In this document: one piece after another, positions 42,050 through 52,043 of the stretch | Numbering within the stretch: position 1 is the stretch's first letter | Layout of the letters: each line of letters starts with the position of its first letter | DNA from: Muraenolepis orangiensis | Taxonomy: Eukaryota > Chordata > Actinopteri > Gadiformes > Muraenolepididae | Assembly: GCA_027704905.1 (NCBI GenBank) | Contig: CM051020.1 | Location: forward strand, 7,207,835 to 7,271,834 | Direction: 5' to 3' | Length of the DNA: 64,000 bases | Made by a program: the position numbers and the translations under genes | The notes under the pieces: model-generated | The model's input: the letters and a program-made list of their open reading frames with translations, nothing else | Database searches by the model: none | What the model was told of the DNA's origin: nothing

Positions 42050-42200
42050 GTGATGACCAGCCTTGGATAGGGTGATTGACTCGCAGCTGAAAGGTTCTAG
42101 TATTGAACCCTCAAAGACCACTGTCAAAATGCCCTACTGCTCCTTAATGCCATGTATGAAAACTTAAATTCACCGTCAAGTGGCTTGACCAGCCTAAAGT
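42050..42200 (+). repeat. SINE-like tRNA-derived fragment
   Basis: GGATAGGGTGATTGACTCGC with GGTTCTAGTATTGAACCC resembles a decayed tRNA-like head, followed by GCCCTACTGCTCCTTAATGC. The pol III boxes are degenerate. 42,201-42,894 holds a poly-G run (42,522-42,536) and nothing else recognised. Confidence 0.4.
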
Positions 42201-42894
42201 GAAGAAAGTAGACTATTCTTGTGTATATATAGTGCTGTACCTTCATTTGGTGTGGTAATTTGACTCCGGGGGACTCTATAGTGTAGCGGCCGAGGCATCA
42301 ACATTGGGTCTTCCCCCATCACTAATGGGGCAATTGCTTAAGCCCTTGCCGTTATTAACCAGGTAACTGCGGTGGTGCGTACAAAGTCTTACATTGCAAA
42401 AAAATGTGATTTATTAATAATGCCTTATTTTTTATTTTTCCCGCCCTTTACACCAAATGTGCGCCCCTGGATACAGAACCCGTTTGATGGCCGCTACTGT
42501 GGAGTGTCTGTGTGTTAATTTGGGGGGGGGGGGGGTGCAGGGGGGTAGTTGTCATTTTTCCGACGACGCAGGGGAAACGGGCGAATACAAGGCCTGTGTC
42601 CTTTGAATCCATAACGGTTCCGACCCTACACACAGTGAAGAGAAGACGCAAACACATAATCGGCTGAGGCTTCTGAATACCCAAGTGAGCGCCATCCATC
42701 TCCCAGAACGACACTTCTGTACGTATCTGACGGATGGGACCACTCTCCCATGCACGACAAATCCAAACCCTCACCAGTCCAAATATTGGAACTATCCCTC
42801 CATTCCCCTTTGTTTGCAATAATACATGAAGAAGTAGTAGCAGTACAGAACAGTTACCGTATTGTTGCTGTGTAGTGAAGTAGCAGTACTGTTA

Positions 42895-43049
42895 CTTGAT
42901 AGTGCTAGTGGTGGGATGTTTGACTTTCAGCCGAAAGGGTCTGGGGCCCAACCCCAATACCTACCAACTCTTCAGTGGCATGTAACTCAATATTTTTTTT
43001 TAAATAGATATCCATAATTGCGTCTGCTAAAGAGTAATGTGACTGTCAT
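42895..43049 (+). repeat. SINE-like element interrupted by BEL insertion
   Basis: GGTGGGATGTTTGACTTTCA and GGGGCCCAACCCC suggest a tRNA-like head. The end has GCGTCTGCTAAAGAGTAATG, an L2-type tail. The BEL element is inserted right after it. Confidence 0.45.
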
Positions 43050-43533
43050 TGTAATGTTACGTGCATTCTTTGTTCGTGTTCCTACCTATTTTCTTTTTTC
43101 GTTTAAGGGGTTCTAGTGACACCTATAGGCCATTAGGTAAATGTTTCTCATTGGTTGTTAGAATTCACGTGGGTTGTTAGTCGCGTGATCACAACAACGC
43201 CATCTTCCGGAAAGCAGGCTAGTAATTAGCATTGTTCTAGGGCTTTCATCTGCCGGTGTGATCCTAAAAGAAGCTTTGTTTGTGAGTATAGTCGTTCATC
43301 TATGTATTTAGAGATTTTATGTGCTCATATGTTATATTTCGTAATATTTGTGTACTTTATTGATTGTTGCCCTTTGTATTGTTTACAGTTTCACACTTCA
43401 ATCTTCAATAAATGGACGTAGAAGTGCACGTCCGTAACGTACTTTGGGCTCATTATTGAAGTTATTGGAAGAGGTTGAAGGTGTTTAGCTATCTGGCGAT
43501 GTGCGCCCTGCTACGTGCTCAGGTGCCAGAATA
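43050..43533 (+). repeat. 5' LTR of BEL element
   Basis: 484 bp. Contains an inverted CCAAT (ATTGG, about 43,151), an E-box CACGTG (43166-43171), a YY1/ETS-type initiator CGCCATCTTCCGG (43198-43210) and a polyadenylation signal AATAAA (43407-43412). A GTGAGT donor (43282) and a TTTACAG acceptor (43388) lie between the last two. Confidence 0.93.
43198..43210 (+). promoter_or_regulatory. YY1/ETS-type initiator in BEL LTR
   Basis: CGCCATCTTCCGG combines a YY1 core (GCCATCTT) with an ETS site (CCGGAA on the other face), an arrangement common in TATA-less promoters. It lies 214 bp upstream of the end of the AATAAA signal and is duplicated in the 3' LTR at 49017-49029. Function is inferred from motif and position. 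Confidence 0.4.
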
Positions 43534-43577
43534 GTGAAAAAACAACATCACGGCGGGTCCTACACAGCAGACACAAG

Positions 43578-46500
43578 ATGGATAACGCTACTTCTCTCAC
43601 AGCGGGAGAGCAGGCAGCCTCTCCATCAGAACATACAGCTCCTCCAACAGATGCTACTTTTGCTACCAGGTCAGTAGCCAGTGTTAGCGTCTCCGGCTCA
43701 AGCTCAAATGAGTCTTCCGCTAGCTTAGCTGCAGCGAAAGCACGGGCTAAAGTGATGGCTGCACGTGCCCGCACAGCTTTTGTTAAGAAAGAAAACAAAA
43801 TATTATTAGAAAAAGCTCGGATGGATGCTGCTCTCGCTACACTAAAGCTAGATGAAGAAATTGCAGCAGCAGAGGCAGAAGCTGAAGCTCTTGAGTCTAC
43901 AGCAGCAGAATCACAGAGAGGCTCCAGACATGACACTTTATACATCGCAGCTCTTCCAACTCAATCTCCACAAGAAAGAACCATTGGCGACCTGCTACAG
44001 GAGCTATCATCTGCGCAGCGTGGGGGCAGCCTACCTGGCCTGTCTTACCTAGACACCGCCAGAGGACTGAACCCCATAGTGGAGAAGTTACCATCCTCCC
44101 TCCAAGAAAAATGGATCTCTCAAGGGAGTAATTACAAGCTACACCACCAGGTACATTTCCCACCGTTCGCCTACTTCGCCGACTTTGTCAGCAGAGAAGC
44201 CTACATCCGCAACGACCCAAGCTTCTTTCTGTCCTCTTCAGCTGCTACAGCAATGAAGCCAGACGACGCAGTGAAGACGAGTAGCCCCAGACGCTTCGTC
44301 TCCTCGCACAAGACGGAGGTCTCTTCTACGTCCGACTCTGACACTACAGAGACCCCCAGTGCTTGGCCGGATGCCAGTAGCCAATGTCCTATCCACAAAA
44401 TGCCTCACCCCCTTAAATACTGCAGAGGCTTGAGAAGCAGAACCATCGAAGAACGCAAGGCATTTCTTAAAGAAGCCGGCTTATGTTTTAGATGTTGTTC
44501 AAGCAAACATCTCGTCAAAGAGTGTAAAATTGCAATCCAGTGTAAAGAGTGCAACAGTGACAGACACATAGCAGCTCTTCACCCCGGACCAGCCCCGTGG
44601 AATAGCTGGACCCACGAGCCAGTGGATGGTAGGGAGTCAGATTACGGCAGGGAGGAGAAGGGTGAGCCATCTCCTACTGTAAACAACAAGTGTACGGAGG
44701 TCTGTGGAGGAAACAGCCCACGCTCCTGCTCTAAAATCTGCCTTATCACAGTGCACCCCAAGGGACAACCGGGAAAGACAGTGACACTCTATGCTATTCT
44801 CGACGATCAGAGCAACCGGTCACTTGCCAGATCTGAGTTTTTTGACCTCTTTGACCTCAAGGGCACAAACGCTCTATACACACTCCGGACGTGTGCCGGT
44901 CTCACTGAGATGTCTGGAAGGAGAGCCACGGGCTTTGTCGCACAACCTTTGGATGGAAGTCTCAACATAAATCTCCCGACTCTCATAGAGTGCAACTACA
45001 TTCCCGAAGACAGGTCAGAGATACCTACCCCGGAAGTGGCAAAGCATCACACTCACCTCAAGGCCATTGCTAAACACATCCCACTAATCAACCCAGATGC
45101 TCAGATCCTACTTCTCCTTGGCCGCGACATCCTACAGGTGCACAAAGTAAGAGACAAGCGTAACGGACCTAATAATGCACCATATGCCCAACGCTTGGAT
45201 CTCGGCTGGGTCATCATCGGGGAAGCTTGCTTAGGCGCAGCACACAAATCAAAGGATATAAGTGTGTTCCGTACTCACATTCTCGAGAACGGACGCCACT
45301 CTCACTTCACGCCCTGTACAAACCATCTCACTCTGAAAGAGAAACTCACAGAGAACAGTGAACGGTCCTGCAATCCCCTCAACCTGCAAAGCTCACAGCC
45401 CGCTTGTGTTCCAGCACCATGCATTGAGGGGGACTCCTTGGGAAGTAATATCTTCCAACGCACTGAGGATGACAACAAGTTTGCCCCCTCTATCGAGGAC
45501 AAGCAGTTCATTGAGCTGGTGAATAAAGAAATGTTCATCGATGAAGGAAACAGCTGGGTAGCTCCGCTCCCCTTCCGCACGCCAAGACCACGTCTACCTA
45601 AGAACAGAGAGCAAGCTCTGAGTCGTTTTAACTCTCTTTGCCGTACTCTCGAAAGAAAGGCTGAGATGAAGCAACACTTCCTCACCTTCATGCAACAGAT
45701 ACTCGACCAAGATCACGCAGAGTTGGCTCCACCATTGGCAGAGGGAGAAGAGTGCTGGTATCTCCCCATGTTTGGGGTGTATCATTCCCACAAGCCAGGT
45801 AAAATCCGAGTCGTGTTTGACTCCAGCGCCAAACATCTTGGAGTGTCTCTGAATGATGTATTGCTGACCGGACCAGACCAGAACAACAGTTTGTTGGGAG
45901 TCCTGATGCGTTTTCGACGTGAACAGATTGCTATCACTGTAGACATCGAACAGATGTTCCATAGTTTCATCATGAGGGAAGACCACAGGAACTTCCTCAG
46001 ATTCTTATGGTTCAAGAACAACAACCCAATGGATGAGGTCGTCGAATACCGGATGCGGGTCCATGTATTTGGCAACAGCCCCTCTCCAGCGATAGCGATC
46101 TACGGCCTCAGACGAGCTGCTCTACACGGAGAAGATGAGTTCGGCCATGCAGCGAAGGAGTTTGTTTATAGAGAGTTCTATGTGGATGATGGCCTCAAAT
46201 CCCTGCCCTCTGTAACTGAAGCTGTCAGCCTACTCCAAGCAGCACGAGGCATGCTGGCTATGTCCAACTTATACCTCCACAAGATCGCGTCCAACTGCCC
46301 AGCAGTCATGCAAGCGTTTCCATCTTCGGAGTACGCCAAGGACTTGAAAGACCTCGACCTAGACATCGAATCTCCTCCGGTGCAGCGCAGTCTAGGATTG
46401 AACTGGGACTTGGGTAGCGATACGTTCACTTTCCGGGTCGCCAGCACCGAAAAACCCTTCACACGCAGAGGTGTGCTTGCTACTGTGAACAGTTTGTACG

Positions 46501-47534
46501 ATCCACTAGGACTGGTGGCACCGATCTCCATACAAGGAAAGTTCTTGCTGAGGGAACTCACCCATGGGACCGTTGACTGGGACGAGCCTCTCCCGACGGA
46601 GAAGGAAGCAGAGTGGATCGCTTGGAGAGATTCTCTACAAGCCCTTGAACAGTTCAAGACTCCTCGTTGTTATACGAGCACATCCGTCTCTAATGCTCAG
46701 CGTGTGGAGCTGCACATCTTTTCAGATGCTTCTGTGAAAGCCATCGCCGCAGTGGCCTACCTGAAGGTGTTCGATGACAGCGCCACAGTCCACGTAGGAT
46801 TCGTCATGGGGAAGGCGAAGTTAGCTCCTATGGCAGTCCATACAATCCCACGGCTCGAGCCAGGGGCTGCAGTCTTGGCAGTCGAAATCGCAGAACTAGT
46901 GTCCAGAGAATTGGATGTCAAGCTTGACGACATGATGTTTTACACCGACAGCAAGGTTGTGCTGGGCTACATTAACAATGTTACCCGGAGGTTCTACGTC
47001 TATGTCAGTAACAGAGTAGAACGCATTAGGAAGTTCTCGAGCCCTGAACAGTGGCACTACGTATCCACTAGCCAGAATCCAGCAGACATAGCAACCAGGT
47101 CAGTGCCTGCAGCCCTGCTCTCAAACACCAGTTGGCTCACTGGGTCTAAGTTCCTGCTGCTACCCATGAAAGAAAATGCTCCTGTAGAAACTTCTTACAA
47201 ACTCGTAGACCCGGAGTCTGATGCGGAAGTTCGATGTCTCCTCACGGCGTGCACAAACACAAACCTGGGTTCTCAGAGATTTGAAAGGTTCTCATCATGG
47301 CAGTCACTCATCAGAGCCACAGCCGCTCTGATCCACATCGCTGAGACTATCAGAGCCAAAACCACAGAGAAAAACACAGACTGTAAAGGTTGGCACCAGT
47401 GTTCGAAAGCCCACACACCTGACATCCTGGCCACAGCAAAGCGGGTCATCATTGGATGTGTCCAAAGCGAAACATATCAGACTGAGATGTCTTCTCTGAA
47501 GCTAGGGATGACATCCCGATTAACAGTCCACTGA
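43578..47534 (+). CDS. BEL/Pao Gag-protease-RT-RNase H polyprotein
   Basis: 1,318 codons from the ATG at 43578 (the open frame extends upstream without an ATG into the LTR). Visible parts: an Ala/Glu-rich coiled-coil near residues 55-115; Gag zinc knuckle CFRCCSSKHLVKEC (C-x2-C-x4-H-x4-C, residues 303-316) with a second C-x2-C...H cluster after it; aspartic protease ILDDQSN (Asp at 409); RT with DIEQMF (789) and YVDD (868-871); RNase H with FSDAS (Asp 1050) and TDSK (Asp 1124). The product would form particles, mature itself and copy the element's RNA. The frame ends at TGA 47532-47534 just before the integrase, which continues in another frame. All catalytic residues listed are present. Confidence 0.88.
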   Translation: MDNATSLTAGEQAASPSEHTAPPTDATFATRSVASVSVSGSSSNESSASLAAAKARAKVMAARARTAFVKKENKILLEKARMDAALATLKLDEEIAAAEAEAEALESTAAESQRGSRHDTLYIAALPTQSPQERTIGDLLQELSSAQRGGSLPGLSYLDTARGLNPIVEKLPSSLQEKWISQGSNYKLHHQVHFPPFAYFADFVSREAYIRNDPSFFLSSSAATAMKPDDAVKTSSPRRFVSSHKTEVSSTSDSDTTETPSAWPDASSQCPIHKMPHPLKYCRGLRSRTIEERKAFLKEAGLCFRCCSSKHLVKECKIAIQCKECNSDRHIAALHPGPAPWNSWTHEPVDGRESDYGREEKGEPSPTVNNKCTEVCGGNSPRSCSKICLITVHPKGQPGKTVTLYAILDDQSNRSLARSEFFDLFDLKGTNALYTLRTCAGLTEMSGRRATGFVAQPLDGSLNINLPTLIECNYIPEDRSEIPTPEVAKHHTHLKAIAKHIPLINPDAQILLLLGRDILQVHKVRDKRNGPNNAPYAQRLDLGWVIIGEACLGAAHKSKDISVFRTHILENGRHSHFTPCTNHLTLKEKLTENSERSCNPLNLQSSQPACVPAPCIEGDSLGSNIFQRTEDDNKFAPSIEDKQFIELVNKEMFIDEGNSWVAPLPFRTPRPRLPKNREQALSRFNSLCRTLERKAEMKQHFLTFMQQILDQDHAELAPPLAEGEECWYLPMFGVYHSHKPGKIRVVFDSSAKHLGVSLNDVLLTGPDQNNSLLGVLMRFRREQIAITVDIEQMFHSFIMREDHRNFLRFLWFKNNNPMDEVVEYRMRVHVFGNSPSPAIAIYGLRRAALHGEDEFGHAAKEFVYREFYVDDGLKSLPSVTEAVSLLQAARGMLAMSNLYLHKIASNCPAVMQAFPSSEYAKDLKDLDLDIESPPVQRSLGLNWDLGSDTFTFRVASTEKPFTRRGVLATVNSLYDPLGLVAPISIQGKFLLRELTHGTVDWDEPLPTEKEAEWIAWRDSLQALEQFKTPRCYTSTSVSNAQRVELHIFSDASVKAIAAVAYLKVFDDSATVHVGFVMGKAKLAPMAVHTIPRLEPGAAVLAVEIAELVSRELDVKLDDMMFYTDSKVVLGYINNVTRRFYVYVSNRVERIRKFSSPEQWHYVSTSQNPADIATRSVPAALLSNTSWLTGSKFLLLPMKENAPVETSYKLVDPESDAEVRCLLTACTNTNLGSQRFERFSSWQSLIRATAALIHIAETIRAKTTEKNTDCKGWHQCSKAHTPDILATAKRVIIGCVQSETYQTEMSSLKLGMTSRLTVH

Positions 47535-47539
47535 GGAAG

Positions 47540-48796
47540 TTGGATCCTGTCCTCGATGACGATGGACTCCTAAGAATCGGGGGGCGACTTCGTCACTCAA
47601 CCCTCCCAACAGAGGAAAAACACCCTCTCGTCATCCCTGGTCGCAGCCACATCGGTGCTCTTCTCATTGACTACTACCACAAGAGGGTCAAGCATCAAGG
47701 CCGGGTCTTCACAGAGGGAGCTATACGCTCAGATGGTGTCTGGATAGTTGGAGCCAAGAGATGCATCGCGAGACATCTGCACAACTGTGTGATATGTAAC
47801 AAGCTCCGAGGTAAGACAGCGGAGCAAAAGATGGCTGACCTCCCTGCAGATCGGTTAAGCACAGAGCCACCCTTCACCAATGTCGGCATTGATGTATTTG
47901 GCCCTTGGAGTATCTCTACTCGACGCACCCGTGGAGGAGCTGCAAATAGCAAGAGGTGGGCAGTGATCTTCACCTGCCTCAGCGTGCGTGCTGTCCATAT
48001 AGAGCTCATCGAGGCCATGGACACATCAAGCTTCATAAACGCTCTTCGGCGATTCGTTGCCATCCGGGGTCCCGTGAAGCTGATCCGATCCGACTGTGGC
48101 ACGAATTTCAAGGGAGCCTGCAAAGAGCTGAAAGTGCTACTACAAGATGACAAGGAGCCCAACGTCTCCAGGTTCCTCAGCGAAGAAGGCTGCGCATGGA
48201 TTTTCAATCCTCCCCATTCCTCTCACATGGGAGGCGTTTGGGAGAGGATGATTGGAATCTCCAGGACAATTTTGAATTCCATGTTGTCTCAGATTCAACC
48301 TTCTCACCTTACCCACGACATCCTGTCTACCCTGATGGCAGAGGTATCAGCCATAATCAATGCCAGACCTCTGACAATCATCTCAACGGATGCGAGTGCT
48401 CCATCCCTTCTTACTCCAGCTACGATTCTGTCTCAGAAAGTCTGTAGTCCTCCTCCTCCAGGGAGCTTCATTGATGCAGATCTACACCGTCAACAATGGA
48501 GAAGAGTCCAGCACTTGGCCAACACCTTTTGGGCGAGGTGGAGGCGGGAGTATCTCTCTACACTCCAGAGTCGCTCCAAGTGGCAGAAGAGCCATCCTAA
48601 TGTCAAGGAAGGAGACCTAGTGCTTCTTCGAGACACTCAGGTTCAGAGAAACCAGTGGCCGATGGCTTTGGTGACAAAGGCCTTCCCTGCAAGCGATGGC
48701 AAGGTCAGAAAGCTAGAGCTTAAAGTCACCAGAGGGGGAATTTCCAAGACCTTCCTCCGCCCCATCACTGAGGTGGTGGTGCTCATGTCCACCTAG
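47540..48796 (+). pseudogene. BEL/Pao integrase (frame-shifted 3' part of pol)
   Basis: 418 codons in the frame one base off the upstream polyprotein. It begins at a TTG codon and has no plausible start of its own, so it should be expressed only as part of Pol. A zinc-binding N-terminal region (His residues, then CVICNK, about residues 35-85) is followed by the integrase core: Asp 118 (GIDVFGPW), Asp 185 (RSDCGTNF) and Glu 235 (GGVWERM). A C-terminal tail typical of BEL integrases ends at the TAG, 48794-48796. The DDE triad is intact. The break near 47,505-47,510 (a G-run) separates it from RNase H and would prevent a normal Pol in this copy unless ribosomes shift frame or the base is an assembly error. 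Confidence 0.82.
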
Positions 48797-48868
48797 GGTT
48801 ATATAGCCTATTAACTTACAGATGTTTAGTCTTTAATAGTGGTATTGTGTTAAATACCAGGCAGGGAG

Positions 48869-49361
48869 TGTAATGTTACGTGCATTCTTTGTTCGTGTTC
48901 CTACCTATTTTCTTTTTTCGTTTAAGGGGTTCTAGTGACACCTATAGGCCATTAGGTAAATGTTTCTCATTGGTTGTTAGAATTCACGTGGGTTGTTAGT
49001 CGCGTGATCACAACAACGCCATCTTCCGGAAAGCAGGCTAGTAATTAGCATTGTTCTAGGGCTTTCATCTGCCGGTGTGATCCTAAAAGAAGCTTTGTTT
49101 GTGAGTATAGTCGTTCATCTATGTATTTAGAGATTTTATGTGCTCATATGTTATATTTCGTAATATTTGTGTACTTTATTGATTGTTGCCCTTTGTATTG
49201 TTTACAGTTTCACACTTCAGTTACTTCAATCTTCAATAAATGGATGTAGAAGTGCACGTCCGTAACGTACTTTGGGCTCATTATTGAAGTTATTGGAAGA
49301 GGTTGAAGGTGTTTAGCTATCTGGCGATGTGCGCCCTGCTACGTGCTCAGGTGCCAGAATA
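48869..49361 (+). repeat. 3' LTR of BEL element
   Basis: 493 bp, preceded by a purine-rich CAGGCAGGGAG polypurine-like tract. It carries the 9-bp insertion relative to the 5' LTR (near 49,219-49,230) and has AATAAA at 49235-49240. Confidence 0.93.
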
Positions 49362-49366
49362 GTCAT

Positions 49367-50615
49367 ACTTCAATGCACAAAATATTGTATGAAAGCGTAA
49401 AAACACTGCACCTTATCTTCTTCCTCTATGTTTTTGTGACACATTTTGCGGGAGAAACAATAAGGAATAGCAAAAGCTTTCTTTCTTTTTACATGTTTAG
49501 GAAGTCATTATTGTGGAAAAATGTGCCCTTTTTCCCGGTTCCCCTTGTGAAAAACGTGGTTGTCACACACACACACACACCACACACACACACACACACA
49601 CCACACAGACATGAAGAAGTGTCTTCATAGGCCCCCCCCAACACTCAGAAGGTCCCTGCAAAGCAGTCCCCACATAAGCAGCTACCAATAGGATGTTGAG
49701 TTGAATTGGATGTACAATTGAATGCAATTGTAATGGAATCCACACTAAATATATCTGTATGTCTTCTACTTATTCAGAACGAAAATGCAGTACAGGGCTA
49801 TTAATGAATGTTAATATTAATAGTAGAATATAAAAAGGTAACACTATGTCATTCTATAGTATGTGTATATAAAAACAACATGGGGTAGGGACCATACCCT
49901 AAAAACATGGGGACCCGGTAGGGACCCATTTAGCTTAGTTTTTAAAAGTTAACCATCTCTTTTGTGACATATCCCGACCTTCCTTCAAAGATTTTGATCA
50001 CTTTAATTAAGTTTATGTTTAAATTCTGGCTGTTTTCTACAGAAATACAAAATACTTCACAAGATTTGCGGAAATGGGATTTCCTTTTCTTCTTGCTCGC
50101 CTTGATAAAATCGGTTGCAGCGAATGTTTGCTCTTGAAGCAAAATGAATGTGTGAAAGCAGGTCATTGTGCAGACTTGTAATACATTGGAGGTTCAGTGA
50201 TCTGTTTGTTTGACTAAGGTTTATTTGGATAGAAAATGCGAGAGAGAGGGAAATGGAATGACGGTGAGGGAGAGGGAGAGAGAGAGATAGAGGGAGAGAG
50301 AGAGAGAGAGAAAATAGGGCATATCAAATCCTTGCAGTGATTTCTATTGCGGCATCACAAACAACATAACAAATCTATTTGAACTCTGCCCAAACAAATC
50401 GACAAAGTAAATGCATAAATAAACAGTGTATCAAAAACGAATTAGAAGAAACAAGAACCCTTCATTATTCATAATTGACTCCTAATACACTACTACTTCT
50501 GACTGCTGCTTATATAACTAATACTCGCTATAAAATGACTCCTACTAATACTGCCACTTAACGACTCTTATGCAACTGTGAAGTAACATGGGTTTAATCA
50601 TAATTTTTATTTAAA
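49367..50615. other. No recognised gene; CA and GA microsatellites
   Basis: AT-rich sequence with an interrupted (CA)n at 49,566-49,608 and a (GA)n-rich stretch at 50,239-50,311. No coding frame. Confidence 0.4.
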
Positions 50616-50677
50616 AACAATATTGTTTGTATTTTCATAGTTTTATACTAAACTATGAAAATACAAACAATATTGTT
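50616..50677. repeat. Perfect 28-bp inverted repeat (hairpin)
   Basis: The left arm 50616-50643 begins AACAATATTGTTTGTATTTT. It is perfectly inverted at 50650-50677 with a 6-nt loop (TATACT). It is AT-rich and would extrude or fold as a strong hairpin. No associated frame. Confidence 0.9.
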
Positions 50678-50769
50678 AGAGATAAAGTTGAATAATTATA
50701 ATATTAATATTAATCAGATTTTTTTTAAGATTGGGGTAATATAAGTATTTTAAAAGTAGTTGTTTTGGT

Positions 50770-51009
50770 CTATACAAGCGGCTTCCATTGTGCCTTTAAC
50801 TGGGTAGTCTCGCAATGTTTCCAATAATGACGCCCGCGCCTTGATTTTTTTTGTGATTCCACATTGAAACCACGGCGCAAACCTCTATGGGTGTAGCAAG
50901 GTGGAGCCAAGACAGACTGAGCCAGGGCCAACTGTGCACCGCTCTGTTGGAGGGTTTTCTCGATCCACTCACGACGGGCCTGTGGTGACGTGGTGTGCGC
51001 TGGGTCCAT
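50770..51009 (-). pseudogene. Gag N-terminal fragment (MDPA start)
   Basis: The minus-strand ATG at 51007-51009 opens 79 residues: MDPAHTTSPQARREWIEKTL and then QQSGAQLALAQSVLAPP, later turning basic (KKSRRGRHYWK). The start and helical content fit a fish gypsy Gag N-terminus. It is truncated, and the 3' half may already be non-element sequence. Confidence 0.5.
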
Positions 51010-51025
51010 TCTGGCCAGATTGTTC

Positions 51026-51623
51026 TGTCACGGATTTGGTTAGGACCCAAATGCAGCACACGGACACCAAGGACAGATTGTGATATTTATTATAATATCA
51101 CACAGATGGGGGCAGGCATAGATGTAGTGGGGGACAGGCAGGTGATCAGGAACCAGGCAGGGCAGACGAACCAGGCAGGGGCAGGCAAAGGCGTAGTCAG
51201 GGACAGGTGGTAGATCGGGAACCAGGCAGGGACAGGCAGAGGCGTAGTCAGGGGCAGGCGGTAGATCGGGATCCAGGCAGGAACAGGCAGAGACGTAGTC
51301 GGAGACAGGCGGTAGATCGGGAACCAGGCGAGGCGGGCAGGTCCGGGGCAGGCAGGGTCAGCAACGGGAATCAGTCCGGGTAAATGCTGGAGAGTCCGTG
51401 TCATCAGGAACAATCTGGCCCCGTGTGAGTGTGCGGGGGTAGGCTTAAATAATAACGTTAATAATGATGCGCTGCAGCTATGGGTGAGAATTAACAAGGG
51501 GGGCGTGGCTATCCGGTAGTGCGTAGTGGGAGCGAGGAGACTGAAATGTGGAATGATATAAGGGGGTGTGGCTATCCGGGCGAGTGCTGTGGAAACGAGG
51601 AGGCAGGAGTGCGATCTGTGACA
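51026..51623 (-). repeat. LTR with internal ~57-bp tandem repeats
   Basis: 598 bp with a minus-strand AATAAA at 51086-51091. About four imperfect units around GGCGGTAGATCGGGAACCAG occupy 51,110-51,340. Confidence 0.75.
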
Positions 51624-51829
51624 ATTATATTATAATATCAAATCATTTGTCATTTGTATTTGTTAAGGTTTTAATTAACATATGTATTCCCATATGTTCT
51701 CCTCAATTCACCTTCATCACTTGTTTGTTTTACATGCATATTTTGGGATATTTTTTACATTGATTACCCGGCAGTTCAATGGCCTGCTTTTGTTGGAGTC
51801 AAGTGACTCCTAGGGGACCAATAGGAAGG

Positions 51830-52043
51830 GTTACGGTGGTTGACAGGGGGCTTGGCTAAGCTGCGGGCTTTGGCGGTGCACACACACACCTGTCGGCAAT
51901 TGCCAAGAGTGATTAGGTTAATCCCGTCACCTGTGGGTGTATATATACCCTGGCGTCCCGTTACTTCGGGGCTTTGTACTTTGTACTCTCTGGACGGAAT
52001 CGTTACGCCGATATTCCGGTATCCAGATTACTCGCCTGTCGCT
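51830..52043 (+). repeat. Partial 5' LTR of family A copy 2
   Basis: Begins at GGTTACGGTGGTTGACAGGG without the terminal TGTCAC and stops about 210 bp in, at CTCGCCTGTCGCTAC. It is otherwise very close to the first 230 bp of the LTR at 52,835. Confidence 0.75.

Larger units (their letters stand above)
43050..49361 (+). mobile_element. BEL/Pao LTR retrotransposon, near-complete
   Basis: A 6.3-kb element with two LTRs (484 and 493 bp), a Gag-protease-RT-RNase H frame, an integrase frame offset by one base, and a 5-bp target-site duplication GTCAT (43045-43049 and 49362-49366). The LTRs differ by one C/T substitution and one 9-bp insertion, so the insertion is recent. The domain order protease-RT-RNase H-integrase, together with zinc knuckles and a C-terminal integrase tail, is that of BEL/Pao. 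The LTR ends are TG...TA if the 5-bp duplication is taken at face value. Confidence 0.93.
50770..51623 (-). mobile_element. Ty3/gypsy-type LTR plus Gag start, minus strand
   Basis: An LTR of 598 bp (51026-51623) with TGTCAC...GTGACA ends is followed on the minus strand by the leader GAACAATCTGGCCAGA and an MDP-start ORF. The leader is closely related to that of the family A element at 7,731. The rest of the element is missing. Confidence 0.7.

Noticed and set aside
43511..43945. Minus-strand ORFs antisense to BEL gag-pol (also 45,302-46,657 and 47,695-48,207)
   Set aside because: Shadow frames of a strongly coding plus strand, without motifs.
47540..48796. Integrase as an independently started gene
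   Set aside because: It opens at TTG within the domain-linker sequence. It is the 3' part of BEL pol after a one-base shift.
51110..51340. CRISPR-like regularly spaced repeats
   Set aside because: Units are imperfect and tandem without unique spacers, lie inside an LTR, and the genome is eukaryotic.
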